From: Opitutia bacterium
GTDB lineage: Bacteria > Verrucomicrobiota > Verrucomicrobiia > Opitutales > Opitutaceae
Length of the DNA stretch: 64,000 nucleotides
Direction: 5' to 3'
NCBI GenBank assembly: GCA_947449835.1
Contig: CANFSZ010000007.1
Location: 1-64,000, forward strand
Shown here one piece after another: positions 9,180 to 19,359 of this stretch. The position numbers and the translations under genes are program-made. The notes beneath the pieces were generated by a model that made no database searches, was not told the origin of the DNA, and saw only the letters and a program-made list of their open reading frames with translations. Every line of letters starts with the position of its first letter. Within the stretch, counting starts at the first letter, position 1.

Positions 9180-10259
9180 TCAATTCACCTCGATAATATT
9201 AGCCTTCTTGATCCGCGTGGAGCCGACGCCGAGGGTCTCAGCGAATTCCAAAGTGCGGATTTCTTCGGAAACATTTTCAAAGCCATTTTGCCGACGCGCC
9301 CGATCGATCTTGGCGCGCATGAGCGAGTCGAGCATCACCGGATCGGTACTAAGCCAGAGCAACGGCTCGGTCTTGCTGTAGAGCGAATTAAAGAACGGCC
9401 CGCCGATGTATTGGTAATGCTCGAGGCTCGTAATCGTGAACATCCACGTCTGGCGTAGCTCGGGGATCGCGCTCATTTCCGCGACGGCGGCAGGCGCGTT
9501 GGCCGGTGAACGGAAGAAACGCGCGGTGTTGGAGGCGTTCCAGAGCGTGGCGTTTACGAGCGCACCGTTGATGCCGAGGATCGGGTGATCGGTGTAAACG
9601 GGTAAGTTGATCCAAAAATCCGCATCGAAGAAAAGCGGTGTCGCGAGGAAGCTCTTGCGGTCTTCATCCTTGGAGGAGTTGTTCGCGAAATCTTTCGTCT
9701 GCGATTCAGCGAAAATCGGGTCGAAGCGCTGAGGAAGCGGGCTGTCGTAGAACCACGCCGGATCGTAGAAGCGGCCAGACTCGAGCACGTAGATGAGGTT
9801 GCCCTTGAACGGCGTCTCGCCCGTCACGAGCGACGGCAGATATCCGGTCATGCGCAGGCGCAGTTGATTCAGCCCCACGAGAAAAATGTCAGTGTTGGCG
9901 AAACCGCGTTTCACGAGCGCACGAATCACGCCGCGCACGAGGGGCAGCGGCGTCGCCATGCCCGCGCCCGAATCGGTGTAAACCTTGAGGCCCACTTTCT
10001 TTTTTTCGCCAGGGACCAGTTTTTTACCCGTGGATTGCTCGAACGTAGCGATCAGGGCTTCGACTTTTTGTTCGTAGGCGTAGTCGTCAAACGTCGGCAA
10101 TTTCGCCTGCCAGACCGGCGCGATCGGCGCGGCCGCGACGGCCGGAGCTTTGGCAACCGCCGCTGGAGCCGGCGACGGTGGGCCGTCAGCGGCGCGCGCG
10201 ACGGAAATCGTCGAGACTAAACTAAAAACGAGCAAGGCGATGATGGGAAAACGCAGCAT
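9180..10259 (-). CDS. Secreted DUF362-family protein
   Basis: This 359-residue protein has a Sec signal peptide (hydrophobic residues 5-20, likely cut after ARA) and a low-complexity Ala/Pro linker. The body then matches the DUF362 pattern: a VGLKVYTDSGAG segment, FWINLPVYTDHPILG, GALVNATLWN, and LSTDPVMLDSL near the C-terminus. DUF362 proteins are widespread and their biochemical role is not established; some carry ferredoxin domains, but no cysteine clusters are visible here. It is transcribed divergently from dnaG across a 148-base gap and has its own terminator. No specific function is proposed. Confidence 0.78.
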   Translation of the reverse strand: MLRFPIIALLVFSLVSTISVARAADGPPSPAPAAVAKAPAVAAAPIAPVWQAKLPTFDDYAYEQKVEALIATFEQSTGKKLVPGEKKKVGLKVYTDSGAGMATPLPLVRGVIRALVKRGFANTDIFLVGLNQLRLRMTGYLPSLVTGETPFKGNLIYVLESGRFYDPAWFYDSPLPQRFDPIFAESQTKDFANNSSKDEDRKSFLATPLFFDADFWINLPVYTDHPILGINGALVNATLWNASNTARFFRSPANAPAAVAEMSAIPELRQTWMFTITSLEHYQYIGGPFFNSLYSKTEPLLWLSTDPVMLDSLMRAKIDRARRQNGFENVSEEIRTLEFAETLGVGSTRIKKANIIEVN

Positions 10260-10407
10260 GAGTGAAAAGTAGGTCGCCCGCCGTCGGACAATGTTTCCTT
10301 AATAAGCACGAAACTTGACAGCGCCACCCTCGGGTTGAAAGTGCATTCTTCGATGCGCTTCGCGCCCTAGTGTTGCGGGGTATCGCTCGCTCCTTCCTGC
10401 AACGTCC

Positions 10408-12267
10408 ATGCCCGCCATCAAACCCAGCTGCGTCCGCGACCTCAAACTACGCGTCAATCTTGCCGACGTCGTTTCGCGCGTCGTGACATTGCGCAAGGCC
10501 GGCGGCGCGCGACTTAAAGGCCTGTGCCCCTTTCACAACGAAAAGACCCCGTCTTTCAACGTCGATACCGACAAAGGTTTTTTCAAATGCTTCGGCTGCG
10601 GCAAAGCCGGCGATGCGATCAGCTTCGTGCGCGAGACCGAGCAGTTAAATTTCACGGAGGCCGTAGAAGCGCTTGGCCAACGTTTTAACATTCCTATCGA
10701 ATACGAAGCCGGCTCAGGCGGCCCGAGCCGCGAAGAACGTTCGCTGCGCCAGGAAATCTACGATCTGCACGAGCACGCCGCTGAACATTTTCACCAAGCC
10801 TTCAAGGCCCAAGACGCGACCGGCGAATTTATGCGCAAGCTCTGGCATGAGCAGCGCAAATTCCCGCTCGAGCTCGCGGACGAATTCAAAATCGGCGCGG
10901 CCGATGCCACGGGCAGCGGCCTCGGCGCGGCGTTGCTGCGAAAAAAATTCTCGGAGTCCGCGCTGCGTCAGTGCGGGCTGTTTTTCATTTTCGACGATGC
11001 GCTCCTGACCGGCGCTGCGCTGCGTCCGCGCTTCCGCGGGCGCTTGATGATTCCGATTCGAGATCACCAAGGCCGCGTGGTCGCCTTCACCGCGCGACAG
11101 ACGGAACTCACTCCGCCCGACGATCCGGCGCACGAAGCGAAGTACGTAAATTCGCCCGAGACACCCATTTTCACGAAGAGCAACTTGTTGTTTAACCTCG
11201 ACCGCGCTCGCTCGCACGTCGGCGACGGTCACCCATTTGTGATCGTAGAAGGCCAGCTCGATGCTCTCCGCTGCTGGTCCGTCGGCCTCAAAACCGCGAT
11301 CGCGCCCCAGGGCACTTCGATCACCGAGGGCCAACTCGTCTTGTTGCGGCGCTACCACACACAGGTAGAATGCTTCTTCGACAGCGACAGCGCCGGCCAA
11401 AAAGCTGCGCTACGTTTTCTACCGATGGCCCTGAAAGCCGGGCTCGAAGTGCGTTTTCTCACGCTCGCTGGCGCTTCGAAACTTGATCCCGATCTACTTT
11501 TTCTGGAACGAGGCCTGCCCGCCTACGAAGAAGTCCGCCGCGGCGCCCAGAGCGCGATGGCGTTTGCGTGCCGCGCGACGTTGCCCGATCCCGCCAACGC
11601 CACTTCCGAACACAAAACCCGCGCCGCACAGACGCTTTACGAACTGATTGCCGCGGCGGAAAGCCAAGTCGCGCGTTCCCAATTTCTCTCCGAGATCGCG
11701 ATCCACCTGCGTCTGCCCCTGCCGGCCCTCGCCGCCGATTTCCAGACCACCCTCGCTCGCCAAAATCGCCAAGCGGCCGCCCGCCCCGCCGCGGTGACTC
11801 CAACTCAAGCCCCTGCCCTCGTGACGGATACCGCGGAGCATCATCTTCTTTTGCTGGCGCTTAACCACGAACAACTCGGTCGCGCCCTCGCCGCCGCAAT
11901 CCCGCACGATTGGATCGACACCGGCCACATCGCCGGCGCCTTGCTCAACCGCGTGCTCGCCGAATTCGAGCAAAACAGTTGGCCCGGGCGCGAGCACCTC
12001 GAGGCGCTGCTGGAAACGCCCGAGGAACGTACCCTCGTCGCCACCCTGATCTTTAACGCCCTCGAGCTGGACGACCCCGCCAAGGTAGCGGCCGCCGGTT
12101 TGCAGCAATTACGCGCCCGCGCCCTCGAGCCCCGCCTCCGCCAAATAGAACTTGCTTTGGCCAACCCCCAACCGGACAGTAATTTTGACCCTATTTCACT
12201 CTTGAAAGAACGCTCAGAACTTCAACGTCAGCTCCGTCAGCCTATCACGCTCAATCTCGTCGGTTGA
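10408..12267 (+). CDS. dnaG: DNA primase DnaG
   Basis: This 619-residue protein synthesises RNA primers at the replication fork. The CHC2 zinc-binding domain is complete (Cys40, His43, Cys61, Cys64). The TOPRIM catalytic domain is visible with VEGQLDA (Glu281) and the DSDSAG motif (Asp325, Asp327). The C-terminal part would be the helicase-binding domain. Length is normal. It lies 43 bases upstream of rpoD, the classic dnaG-rpoD arrangement of the macromolecular synthesis operon, but no rpsU is found upstream. The TOPRIM motif reads EGQLDA rather than the usual EGYMDV-like form, a mild deviation. Confidence 0.97.
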   Translation: MPAIKPSCVRDLKLRVNLADVVSRVVTLRKAGGARLKGLCPFHNEKTPSFNVDTDKGFFKCFGCGKAGDAISFVRETEQLNFTEAVEALGQRFNIPIEYEAGSGGPSREERSLRQEIYDLHEHAAEHFHQAFKAQDATGEFMRKLWHEQRKFPLELADEFKIGAADATGSGLGAALLRKKFSESALRQCGLFFIFDDALLTGAALRPRFRGRLMIPIRDHQGRVVAFTARQTELTPPDDPAHEAKYVNSPETPIFTKSNLLFNLDRARSHVGDGHPFVIVEGQLDALRCWSVGLKTAIAPQGTSITEGQLVLLRRYHTQVECFFDSDSAGQKAALRFLPMALKAGLEVRFLTLAGASKLDPDLLFLERGLPAYEEVRRGAQSAMAFACRATLPDPANATSEHKTRAAQTLYELIAAAESQVARSQFLSEIAIHLRLPLPALAADFQTTLARQNRQAAARPAAVTPTQAPALVTDTAEHHLLLLALNHEQLGRALAAAIPHDWIDTGHIAGALLNRVLAEFEQNSWPGREHLEALLETPEERTLVATLIFNALELDDPAKVAAAGLQQLRARALEPRLRQIELALANPQPDSNFDPISLLKERSELQRQLRQPITLNLVG

Positions 12268-12310
12268 GCGTATTTTTGCGTTTTTTAAGACTTCAGCACA
12301 TTCATTATTT

Positions 12311-14155
12311 ATGCCGCGCAAAGCCAAGTCCGCCGTTTCCGCCCAATCCGAAGCCGTTGAGGCCGCCCTCAGCCGCCAGCCGAATGCCCCCGCCGATTCC
12401 ACCGAGGGCGTTCCCGCCGTGCCCGGCAGCATCAACGAAAAAATCCGCCAACTGATCCGCCACTCCAAGGAACAGGGCTACCTCACCTTCGACGACATCA
12501 ACGAGGCCCTCCCCGAGTCCGTCGAAAACCAAGAGGAAATTGATAACGTCCTCTCCATTTTACAGAATTTGGAAATCGAAATCCTCGAGCCCGATCAGGT
12601 CGAAGATTTCAAGGCCCGTCAGGAAGAGGCCGAAGAGGAAGAATCCCGCACCTCGCAAAACGACATCCTAGACGATCCCGTCCGCATGTATCTGAAGCAG
12701 ATGGGCCAAGTCCCCCTGCTCACGCGCGAACAAGAAGTCGAAATTTCCAAGCGCATCGAAAACGCCGAAGCCAAGGCCATGGACGCGCTCTTCGTCGCCT
12801 CCGCCGTCGGCGCGCACATCGGCACCCTCGGCGCCAAGTTGATCACCCGCGAGGAACGTTTCGATCGCATCGTCATCGACAAGAAAATCGAGTCCCGCGA
12901 CGCCTACTTCAAGGGCCTCGAAAAACTCGTCGAGCTCACCCAAAAATCCGAAGCCGGCACCGCCGAAGCCTGGGCTGAATACGTCAAAGCCCGCACCGAG
13001 GCCGACCGCAAACGCATCCACGCGAAGTTCAAAAAACGCGAAAACATCCTGCGCGGCACCTTCGGCAAATATTTCTTTAAACTTAAAGTCTACGAGGAAT
13101 ATCTCGAAGCCCTGCGCCCCGCCCTCGAGGAAATCGAGACGCTCCTCGCCCAACTCGACCGGGCGAAGCACCCCAAGACCAAAAAGGACGCCGCTATCGA
13201 CACCAAGGCGATCAACGCCCGTCTCAAACAAGTCGAAGCCGCGCAGCGCATTGTCCCAGCCGACCTCCTCAAGGTCGTTGCCCAGACCAACGTCCACATC
13301 CGCGAGGCCCACCAAGCCAAGACCGAGATGGTCGAAGCCAATCTTCGGCTCGTGATCTCGATCGCGAAGAAATACACCAACCGCGGCCTCTCGTTCCTCG
13401 ACCTCATTCAAGAAGGAAACATGGGCCTCATGAAGGCCGTTGAGAAATTCGAATACCGCCGCGGCTACAAATTCTCCACCTACGCCACGTGGTGGATCCG
13501 CCAGGCCATCACCCGCTCCATCGCCGACCAAGCCCGCACCATTCGTATCCCGGTCCACATGATCGAGACGCTGAACAAGGTCATGCAGGTCCAGAAACAA
13601 CTTCTACAGGAATTCGGCCACGAGCCCACGCCCGAAGAAGTAGCCGACGAGATGAACCTGCCCGTCGAACGCGTACAGCAGATCATGAAGATGGCCCAAC
13701 AACCCATCTCCTTGCAGTCCCCCGTCGGCGACGGCGACGACACCTCCTTTGGCGATTTCATCGAGGATAAATCCGCCGAGAATCCCTACGACATGACCGC
13801 TTATTCGCTCCTGCGCGAAAAGATCATCGACGTCCTCGACACCCTCACCGAACGCGAACGCCGCGTCCTCTCCCTCCGTTTCGGTCTCGTCGACGGTTAC
13901 AGCCGCACCCTCGAAGAAGTCGGCAAACAATTCAAAGTCACCCGCGAGCGCATCCGCCAGATCGAAGCCAAAGCCCTCCGCAAGATGCGCCACCCCACGC
14001 GCATTCGCCAACTCCATGGCTTCTTCGACGCCGAGCAGATCGACAACGCCCAGAACCTGCTGAAAGTCGCCGCCACCGCGCGCCTCCCCGGTCTGCCCGG
14101 CGGCCCCGCGATGCCCGGCTTCTTGCCCACCATCCCCGGCCCGAAATCCTCATAA
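12311..14155 (+). CDS. rpoD: Primary sigma factor RpoD (sigma-70)
   Basis: This 614-residue housekeeping sigma factor directs RNA polymerase to -10/-35 promoters. All regions are present: 1.1 (about 41-94), 1.2 (about 120-150, [12 protein letters not shown]), a non-conserved insertion (about 160-335), region 2 (about 338-410, with [10 protein letters not shown] and [11 protein letters not shown]), region 3 (about 411-495) and region 4 (about 505-572, with [20 protein letters not shown]). It follows dnaG closely and probably shares its transcript. The N-terminal acidic linker (EEAEEEE) and the Pro/Gly-rich tail are variable features. Confidence 0.98.
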   Translation: MPRKAKSAVSAQSEAVEAALSRQPNAPADSTEGVPAVPGSINEKIRQLIRHSKEQGYLTFDDINEALPESVENQEEIDNVLSILQNLEIEILEPDQVEDFKARQEEAEEEESRTSQNDILDDPVRMYLKQMGQVPLLTREQEVEISKRIENAEAKAMDALFVASAVGAHIGTLGAKLITREERFDRIVIDKKIESRDAYFKGLEKLVELTQKSEAGTAEAWAEYVKARTEADRKRIHAKFKKRENILRGTFGKYFFKLKVYEEYLEALRPALEEIETLLAQLDRAKHPKTKKDAAIDTKAINARLKQVEAAQRIVPADLLKVVAQTNVHIREAHQAKTEMVEANLRLVISIAKKYTNRGLSFLDLIQEGNMGLMKAVEKFEYRRGYKFSTYATWWIRQAITRSIADQARTIRIPVHMIETLNKVMQVQKQLLQEFGHEPTPEEVADEMNLPVERVQQIMKMAQQPISLQSPVGDGDDTSFGDFIEDKSAENPYDMTAYSLLREKIIDVLDTLTERERRVLSLRFGLVDGYSRTLEEVGKQFKVTRERIRQIEAKALRKMRHPTRIRQLHGFFDAEQIDNAQNLLKVAATARLPGLPGGPAMPGFLPTIPGPKSS

Positions 14156-14160
14156 AGGAG
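14154..14160 (+). promoter_or_regulatory. Strong Shine-Dalgarno sequence for the lipoprotein gene
   Basis: AAAGGAG overlaps the rpoD stop codon and lies 10 bases before the lipoprotein ATG. It stands out because most genes here lack a recognisable ribosome-binding site. Confidence 0.7.
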
Positions 14161-14170
14161 ATCTCGACCG

Positions 14171-14536
14171 ATGCCACGCACCGCCCGCGCGCTCCTGCCG
14201 CTGGCGGTGTTTTTTTTGCTCAGCGGCTGCGGCACCGCGCCCACGCCCAAAACCGCCAGCACCACCGCGGCGGAGCTCGCACCGAGCCCGAATCTTTACG
14301 TCGGCCGCATCCTCGCGATCGACCTCGAGCGACGCTTCGCGTTCGTGGCACTCACCCCCTCCGCTCCACCTATCGCCCTGCAACCCGACATGGAGCTGCT
14401 CGCGCGCAACGACGAACTCCGCCCAACCGCGAACCTTCGCACCAGCAGTCAGCTCCGCGGCCGCACCTTGGGCGTTCAGATCATCGCCGGCCAACCGGCC
14501 GTCGGCGAGGAAGTTGTGTTTCCCACCCTGCCGTAG
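14171..14536 (+). CDS. Small putative lipoprotein of unknown function
   Basis: This 121-residue protein has a basic start, a hydrophobic core and the lipobox LLSGC, so Cys20 should be lipidated and the protein membrane-anchored. The mature part is short and beta-rich (YVGRILAIDLERRFAFVAL), reminiscent of an OB-like or barrel fold seen in other small lipoproteins of this group, but I do not recognise a named family. It follows rpoD by 15 bases with a strong ribosome-binding site, so it is likely cotranscribed with it. Confidence 0.75.
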   Translation: MPRTARALLPLAVFFLLSGCGTAPTPKTASTTAAELAPSPNLYVGRILAIDLERRFAFVALTPSAPPIALQPDMELLARNDELRPTANLRTSSQLRGRTLGVQIIAGQPAVGEEVVFPTLP

Positions 14537-14571
14537 ACGAGTTGAGCACACCCGCAGACGTGCTTTCCCTC

Positions 14572-14599
14572 TTTACAGCCCCGCCCTCCAGCCTACGTT
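14572..14599 (+). promoter_or_regulatory. Possible sigma-70 promoter for tatA
   Basis: TTTACA (14572-14577) and TACGTT (14594-14599) are separated by 16 bases and end nine bases before the tatA ATG. The match to consensus is partial, and the predicted leader would be nearly absent. Confidence 0.3.
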
Positions 14600-14608
14600 G
14601 CAACCACT

Positions 14609-14842
14609 ATGACCGCTGCTCCTATCATTCTTGCTGGCGTCCTCGGACTCGGTGCCCCCGAGCTGATTGTAATCCTGATCATTTTGTTGGTGCTCTTCGG
14701 CGGCTCCAAACTTCCGTCCCTCGCCAAAGGCCTCGGCCAATCGATCAAAGAATTTAAGAATGCGGCCAAGGATGAACCCATAAGCGAGAAGCCCGCCGAT
14801 CCCAAAAAGATCGAAACGCCTAAAACGCACGGCTCAAACTGA
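14609..14842 (+). CDS. tatA: Twin-arginine translocase subunit TatA/TatE
   Basis: This 77-residue protein has one N-terminal transmembrane helix, the FGG..LP hinge (LVLFGGSKLPSLAKGLGQ) and an amphipathic helix with the conserved FK of KEFKNAAK, then a charged tail. TatA oligomers form the pore of the Tat pathway that exports folded proteins. No tatB or tatC is adjacent. A terminator follows, so it ends the dnaG-rpoD-lipoprotein-tatA block. Confidence 0.95.
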   Translation: MTAAPIILAGVLGLGAPELIVILIILLVLFGGSKLPSLAKGLGQSIKEFKNAAKDEPISEKPADPKKIETPKTHGSN

Positions 14843-14863
14843 GCCGTTATCCCACCACCACCC

Positions 14864-14891
14864 AGCGCGTCCCACCCGACGCGCTTTTTTT
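14864..14891 (+). terminator. Rho-independent terminator after tatA
   Basis: A perfect 8-bp stem (14864-14871 with 14878-14885), a 6-base loop and seven T. A second small inverted repeat (14829-14836 with 14840-14847) overlaps the tatA stop codon just upstream. Confidence 0.88.
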
Positions 14892-14931
14892 CATGCCCTT
14901 GGCCAGCGCGCACCTTCGGATCCGTCACGCC

Positions 14932-15600
14932 CTAAGGCTTCACGCCGCAGCCGTAAACCCACATGGGGCGCGTCGCGACTTTCACATCCTTGAATCCCGC
15001 CCGACGCAGAAACGCATCGATTTCCGGCACCGAAGAACATTTTGAAATATGGGAAGGCCGCGCACCCGGAGCGATTTTCCGACTCGCCTCAAACATCGCC
15101 CAGCCCGCGTCGGAAGCGATATCCGCGTTGTCACAATAAAAACGCCCACCTGGCTTCAAGACCCGCATCGCCTCCAAGACATACGTGTAGCGATCCCATT
15201 CCTCCAGGTGCATGAACACGACCGTCGTGTAAACCACATCAACTGAAGCGTCCGGAATCGGCTGCAAATCGTAACCCGAAATTTCCTGCAAGCGCGCGTT
15301 CGGCAGGCCGATCAAGCGCCGCCCCGCGAGCGTGATCATATTGGGCGACACATCGCAACCGATCCACTCGCGCACGAGCGGCGCTAGGACTCGTCCGACG
15401 CGACCGACGCCACAGCCGATCTCCAGAAAAATATCATCCGGCTTGATGCCCGTCGTCGCCCGCAAGATGGCCAACGTGTCCTCCGCATCCGCGTGAAATT
15501 TCTCCTCATCGGTGTAACCCGACACGACCATGTAAGCATCTTCCTTCGTCGTGGAAAGCGACGTCCAGACCGCCTTATAATCTGCGCGCAGTTGACTCAT
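14932..15600 (-). CDS. Class I SAM-dependent methyltransferase
   Basis: This 222-residue protein has motif I FLEIGCGVGRVGR, an acidic strand end (IGCDVSPNMI), VDVVYTTVVFMHL and the RVLKPGGRFY motif, the typical order of a methyltransferase-11/25 type enzyme. The substrate is unknown. It lies 50 bases downstream of the ABC permease gene on the same strand and converges on tatA. It could be cotranscribed with the permease and adaptor genes, but no functional link is visible. Confidence 0.85.
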   Translation of the reverse strand: MSQLRADYKAVWTSLSTTKEDAYMVVSGYTDEEKFHADAEDTLAILRATTGIKPDDIFLEIGCGVGRVGRVLAPLVREWIGCDVSPNMITLAGRRLIGLPNARLQEISGYDLQPIPDASVDVVYTTVVFMHLEEWDRYTYVLEAMRVLKPGGRFYCDNADIASDAGWAMFEASRKIAPGARPSHISKCSSVPEIDAFLRRAGFKDVKVATRPMWVYGCGVKP

Positions 15601-15650
15601 GCCCGTCGAGCCAACCCCCGCCCGCCAACCGCGTCAAGCGAGGCGCTCGC

Positions 15651-16880
15651 TCAATCCGAACGCAAAGCCTCGACCGGACTCAACCGCGACGCCCGGATCG
15701 CCGGATAAAGCCCCGCCACCACGCCCACCAAACCACTGAACAAAACTCCGATCGCCAACGCCGCCGGCGAGAGCTCAGGACGATTCGCCTCCACTACGAT
15801 TTTTTGCAGCGCCTTGATTAGAAACACACTCGCCACCATTCCCATCACTCCGCCCGCCGCCGCCAGCGCAATCGACTCGCCCAAAATCTGGATCAAAATG
15901 TCCATGCGCTTCGCGCCGAGCGCGCGCCGCACGCCGATCTCGCGCACGCGTTCGTTGATCGAAGCCAGCATCACATTCATAATCCCGATGCCGCCCACGA
16001 TCAGGCCGATCACCGCCACGCCGCCGAGCGAAACGACATAACTCCGCCGCGTCTCCTCGAAGCGTTGCAGCAAATCTTCGCGCGTTTCGAAACGGATATC
16101 CTGAATCCCGCGATGTGTGTGCGTGAGCACGTTCGCGATTTGCTGCAACACGATCGGGATGTCCGCCACATCGGCGACTTTCACGTTGAGCACATCCACA
16201 TTTTCATCGAGCCGGTACAAGGTCTGCAACGTCGTCAGCGGTATAAACACCGCCTGGTTTTTTGAACTGAAACCACCGCCCATGCCACTTTGGTATTCGC
16301 GTAAAACGCCTACGACCGTAAACGGCTGGCCATTGATCGTTACGACGCGATCCAACGCATCCGTACCGCGCGGAAAAAGTTGATCGACGATATTCGAACC
16401 GAGCACGACCACTTGCGTCTGCAGCTCATTATCCAATTCGCCGATCGTCCGCCCCATCTGCACATCAAAACGATCCATCACAAACGTCGCCGGCAACACG
16501 CCGCGGATATTTTGCCACGTTGCGCGGCCTTGAAATGAAACCCGTCCGCCTCCTGGTATCGTCACCTCCGCTGTGACGTTTTGCGCCAGCGGCACCGCGG
16601 CCAAAATCGCATCCACGTCATTGAGCGTTCGCCCTGGAGAAAGTTGCGCGATCTCCCGCTGGGCCTCGGGCGCGGGCCGCGACATCACGCTGATCCGCTC
16701 GATGCCGCCGGTCTCATAAATCATCGTCTCCATCCCGCGCAAAAGTCCCTTCACCACGCCGAGCATGCCGACGAGCGCCGCCGCGCCCAACATGATCCCA
16801 AACAGCGTGAGAAACGAGCGCAGCTTATGCGCCAGCACCTCGTTCCAACCACTGCCGATGCCCATTAAAATCTGGCGCAT
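15651..16880 (-). CDS. ABC transporter permease, MacB/FtsX type
   Basis: This 409-residue protein has the MacB architecture: an N-terminal helix (LTLFGIMLGAAALVGMLGV), a large periplasmic domain of about 220 residues (MacB_PCD), then three C-terminal helices with NVMLASINERVREIGVRRALGA, the FtsX coupling region. Such proteins work as mechanotransmission or export permeases with an ATPase and a periplasmic adaptor. The adaptor gene is 7 bases upstream, but no ABC ATPase gene is present in the window, which is unusual because the three are normally adjacent. Confidence 0.9.
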   Translation of the reverse strand: MRQILMGIGSGWNEVLAHKLRSFLTLFGIMLGAAALVGMLGVVKGLLRGMETMIYETGGIERISVMSRPAPEAQREIAQLSPGRTLNDVDAILAAVPLAQNVTAEVTIPGGGRVSFQGRATWQNIRGVLPATFVMDRFDVQMGRTIGELDNELQTQVVVLGSNIVDQLFPRGTDALDRVVTINGQPFTVVGVLREYQSGMGGGFSSKNQAVFIPLTTLQTLYRLDENVDVLNVKVADVADIPIVLQQIANVLTHTHRGIQDIRFETREDLLQRFEETRRSYVVSLGGVAVIGLIVGGIGIMNVMLASINERVREIGVRRALGAKRMDILIQILGESIALAAAGGVMGMVASVFLIKALQKIVVEANRPELSPAALAIGVLFSGLVGVVAGLYPAIRASRLSPVEALRSD

Positions 16881-16887
16881 AAAAACC

Positions 16888-18078
16888 TCAGGGACCGCCG
16901 CGTTTCTGCGTCCTGGGCTTGGCCGGCGCCGCAGGTTTTGCGAGTGGAATTTCGCCTTCGAATTCCGTGGGCCGCATCAAAGCGACTTCATCCCCAACCT
17001 CGAGGCCAGAGATGATATGTACGCGCCGCGTATCCGCGATTCCGATATCGATGCCGCGCACTTCGAATCCCTCGCCCTTGCGCATAAAAACATAGCGCAC
17101 CGAGTCCGCATTGGAAAACACCGCCGAGAGCGGCACCGCGTTCACATCCTGCACCTGCGCCAAGGTGAACATCACCGTGGCCGACATCCCCGGGCGCAGA
17201 CGCGGATCGGTTTCATCGAGCACGACATCCACGGGAAACACTCGCGTCCGATCACCCAGTGATTCACTCGCAAATGTGGCGATGCGTTTGATCTCGCCGT
17301 TCATCATCATGTTTTTCAGCGAATCGACCCGCACGCGCGCCTCGTCGGCGACCTTGAGTCGAGCCACATCGATCTCGTTGATGTTGGTGCGCACCATCAG
17401 CGCGCTCAGATCCGCAACTTCGCCGAGTAGCGTACCGCCATTTTGCGCGGCGGCGCTGGTCACCAATTGACCTTCCGTCAAATCGCGCAGCAAGAGCGTC
17501 CCATCGTGCGGCGCGCGGATAATCGTCTTGTTCAATTTATCGCGGAGATTCGCCGCGCGAGCGTTAAACACCGCGGAGTCGTTTTCGGCGAGCGCGAGCG
17601 CGGTGCGTGCTTCTTCGTAATCCCGCGTCGCGACCAAGCCGCGATTCTGCAAATCTTGTTGGCGCTCAAAATCCCGCCGCGCTTTTTGCATCTTTAATTT
17701 TGCAGCCTCGATGTTGCGGTCAGATTCCTGCAGCTGCGTGAGCACGTCTTGTTGATCGAGCCGCAGAATCTCATCCTCGCGTTTCACGTGCTGGCCGTCG
17801 ATGACCGAGATTTTTGTGATGCGACCGCTGATTTCCGCGCGCAACTCCGTCGAGAACACCGCGCGCAACCGGCCCACAGCCACGATTTCTTCGGCGATAT
17901 TCGAGGTCTTCACGCGCGCGGTCGGGATTTTTTCCTCCCGCTTATTGCCAAATAATCCCGGGCTAATCCGCTGCCACAAAATCTTTCCGCCCCAAGTGAT
18001 CCCCGCTGAAAATACCAGCAACACGATAAGACGCGTGACGTTTTTTTTCCAACGAGACGAAGACAGGGTGGACAGCAT
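16888..18078 (-). CDS. Periplasmic adaptor subunit (HlyD/MacA family)
   Basis: The call uses the ATG at 18078, giving 396 residues with an N-terminal membrane anchor starting MLSTLSSSRW; a longer TTG-initiated frame reaches 18150 but adds an unlikely extension. The order is membrane fusion protein-like: a lipoyl/barrel-sandwich half, a coiled-coil hairpin (about DQQDVLTQLQESDRN onward), the second lipoyl half, then beta-barrel and membrane-proximal domains ending in a basic tail. It would link the MacB-like permease 7 bases downstream to an outer-membrane TolC-type channel. Substrate unknown. Confidence 0.88.
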   Translation of the reverse strand: MLSTLSSSRWKKNVTRLIVLLVFSAGITWGGKILWQRISPGLFGNKREEKIPTARVKTSNIAEEIVAVGRLRAVFSTELRAEISGRITKISVIDGQHVKREDEILRLDQQDVLTQLQESDRNIEAAKLKMQKARRDFERQQDLQNRGLVATRDYEEARTALALAENDSAVFNARAANLRDKLNKTIIRAPHDGTLLLRDLTEGQLVTSAAAQNGGTLLGEVADLSALMVRTNINEIDVARLKVADEARVRVDSLKNMMMNGEIKRIATFASESLGDRTRVFPVDVVLDETDPRLRPGMSATVMFTLAQVQDVNAVPLSAVFSNADSVRYVFMRKGEGFEVRGIDIGIADTRRVHIISGLEVGDEVALMRPTEFEGEIPLAKPAAPAKPRTQKRGGP

Positions 18079-18243
18079 AAGATAACTCAAGGGTGACGGG
18101 GTGGTCACATCAAAGCCGCGAATCCCGCCGGGGAAAGAAAGATTATCCAATCACGAAATGAATGCGCTCACGTCCCTCCAAGAAACCACCTCTCGTCACG
18201 CCAAAAATCTTCCCCCGCGCCGATTTTTCCTCAACTTAGCCCC

Positions 18244-19317
18244 ATGCGTATTCTCATCACCGGCATCTGCGGCTTCGTGGGCGGCACCCTTGCGCGCGCG
18301 TTCGCGGCTTCCGGTGCCGGCCATGAATTATACGGCTTCGACAATTTCATCCGCCCCGGCAGCGAGACCAACCGCGCCGAACTCAAAAAACTCGGCGTCA
18401 AAATTTTCCACGCTGATCTCCGCTCCGCCAGCGATCTCGAGTCGTTGCCCGCCGTCGACTGGGTCATCGACGCCGCCGCCAATCCCAGCGTGCTAGCCGG
18501 CGTCGACGGCAAAACCAGCTCCCGTCAACTCGTAGAACACAACCTCAGCGGCACGATCAATCTACTCGAGTTCTGCAAAACGCATCGCGCCGGCTTTATT
18601 TTATTGAGCACAAGCCGCGTGTATTCGATCCCGCCGCTCGCGAGCCTGCCCGTCGAAGCCCATGCCGATGCATTTCGCCTTTCCGCCGCCGGCCCGCGGG
18701 CCAAAGGCGTCGGCCCAGCCGGTATCGCCGAAGAATTTTCCACCGCCGCGCCCGTCTCGCTTTACGGCTCCACCAAACTCGCGAGCGAAGCACTCGCCCT
18801 AGAATACGGCGAGACCTTCGACTTACCGGTTTTTGTGAATCGCTGCGGCGTGCTCGCGGGCGCGGGTCAATTTGGCCGCGCCGACCAAGGTATTTTCGCC
18901 TACTGGCTCAACGCGCACGTGCGTCGCCGCGCGCTCAAATACATCGGTTTCGGCGGCCACGGCCACCAAGTCCGCGATTGCCTCCACCCGGGTGATCTCG
19001 TGCCGCTCCTACTCAAACAATTCGCCGCGCCCAAACTCGCCGCCGCGGATCGCCTCGCCAATATCGCTGGTGGCGCCCGCTCCGCGATGTCGTTGCGTCA
19101 ACTCACCACTTGGTGCGACGCCAAATTCGGCCCACACGCCGTCAGCTCGGATCCTGCGCCGCGGCCGTTCGATCTGCCGTGGGTCGTGCTCGATAGCGCG
19201 AAGGCTACGCGCCTTTGGTCTTGGCAGCCGCAGACGCCGACCGTCGCCATTCTTGAGGAAATCGCCGCCCACGCCCTCGCGCATCCGGAATGGCTCGAAC
19301 TCTCGGCGCCGCTCTGA
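18244..19317 (+). CDS. Extended SDR sugar-nucleotide epimerase/dehydratase
   Basis: This 357-residue protein has a Rossmann motif GICGFVG (residues 7-13), LSTSRVY (121-127) and an intact catalytic pair YGSTK (Tyr174, Lys178). The C-terminal pattern (FGGHGHQVRDCLHPGDL) is shared with the CDP-paratose 2-epimerase-like branch, so it is a distant relative of the SDR encoded at 7.2 kb, but with the catalytic tyrosine present. It is followed 42 bases later by a GT2 gene, a pairing like that at 6.5-8.3 kb. The exact sugar nucleotide is unknown. Confidence 0.85.
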   Translation: MRILITGICGFVGGTLARAFAASGAGHELYGFDNFIRPGSETNRAELKKLGVKIFHADLRSASDLESLPAVDWVIDAAANPSVLAGVDGKTSSRQLVEHNLSGTINLLEFCKTHRAGFILLSTSRVYSIPPLASLPVEAHADAFRLSAAGPRAKGVGPAGIAEEFSTAAPVSLYGSTKLASEALALEYGETFDLPVFVNRCGVLAGAGQFGRADQGIFAYWLNAHVRRRALKYIGFGGHGHQVRDCLHPGDLVPLLLKQFAAPKLAAADRLANIAGGARSAMSLRQLTTWCDAKFGPHAVSSDPAPRPFDLPWVVLDSAKATRLWSWQPQTPTVAILEEIAAHALAHPEWLELSAPL

Positions 19318-19359
19318 TCTTCGTTTTGCGCTGATCGTTTTGTTTTAATTTTATTTTTC

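Noticed and set aside
13480-14265. Minus-strand open frames beneath rpoD
   Set aside because: They overlap conserved sigma regions 2-4, which are clearly coded on the plus strand.
18079-18150. Longer TTG-initiated form of the adaptor protein
   Set aside because: The extra 24 residues do not look like a signal or anchor, and the ATG at 18078 immediately precedes the basic residues and membrane helix.
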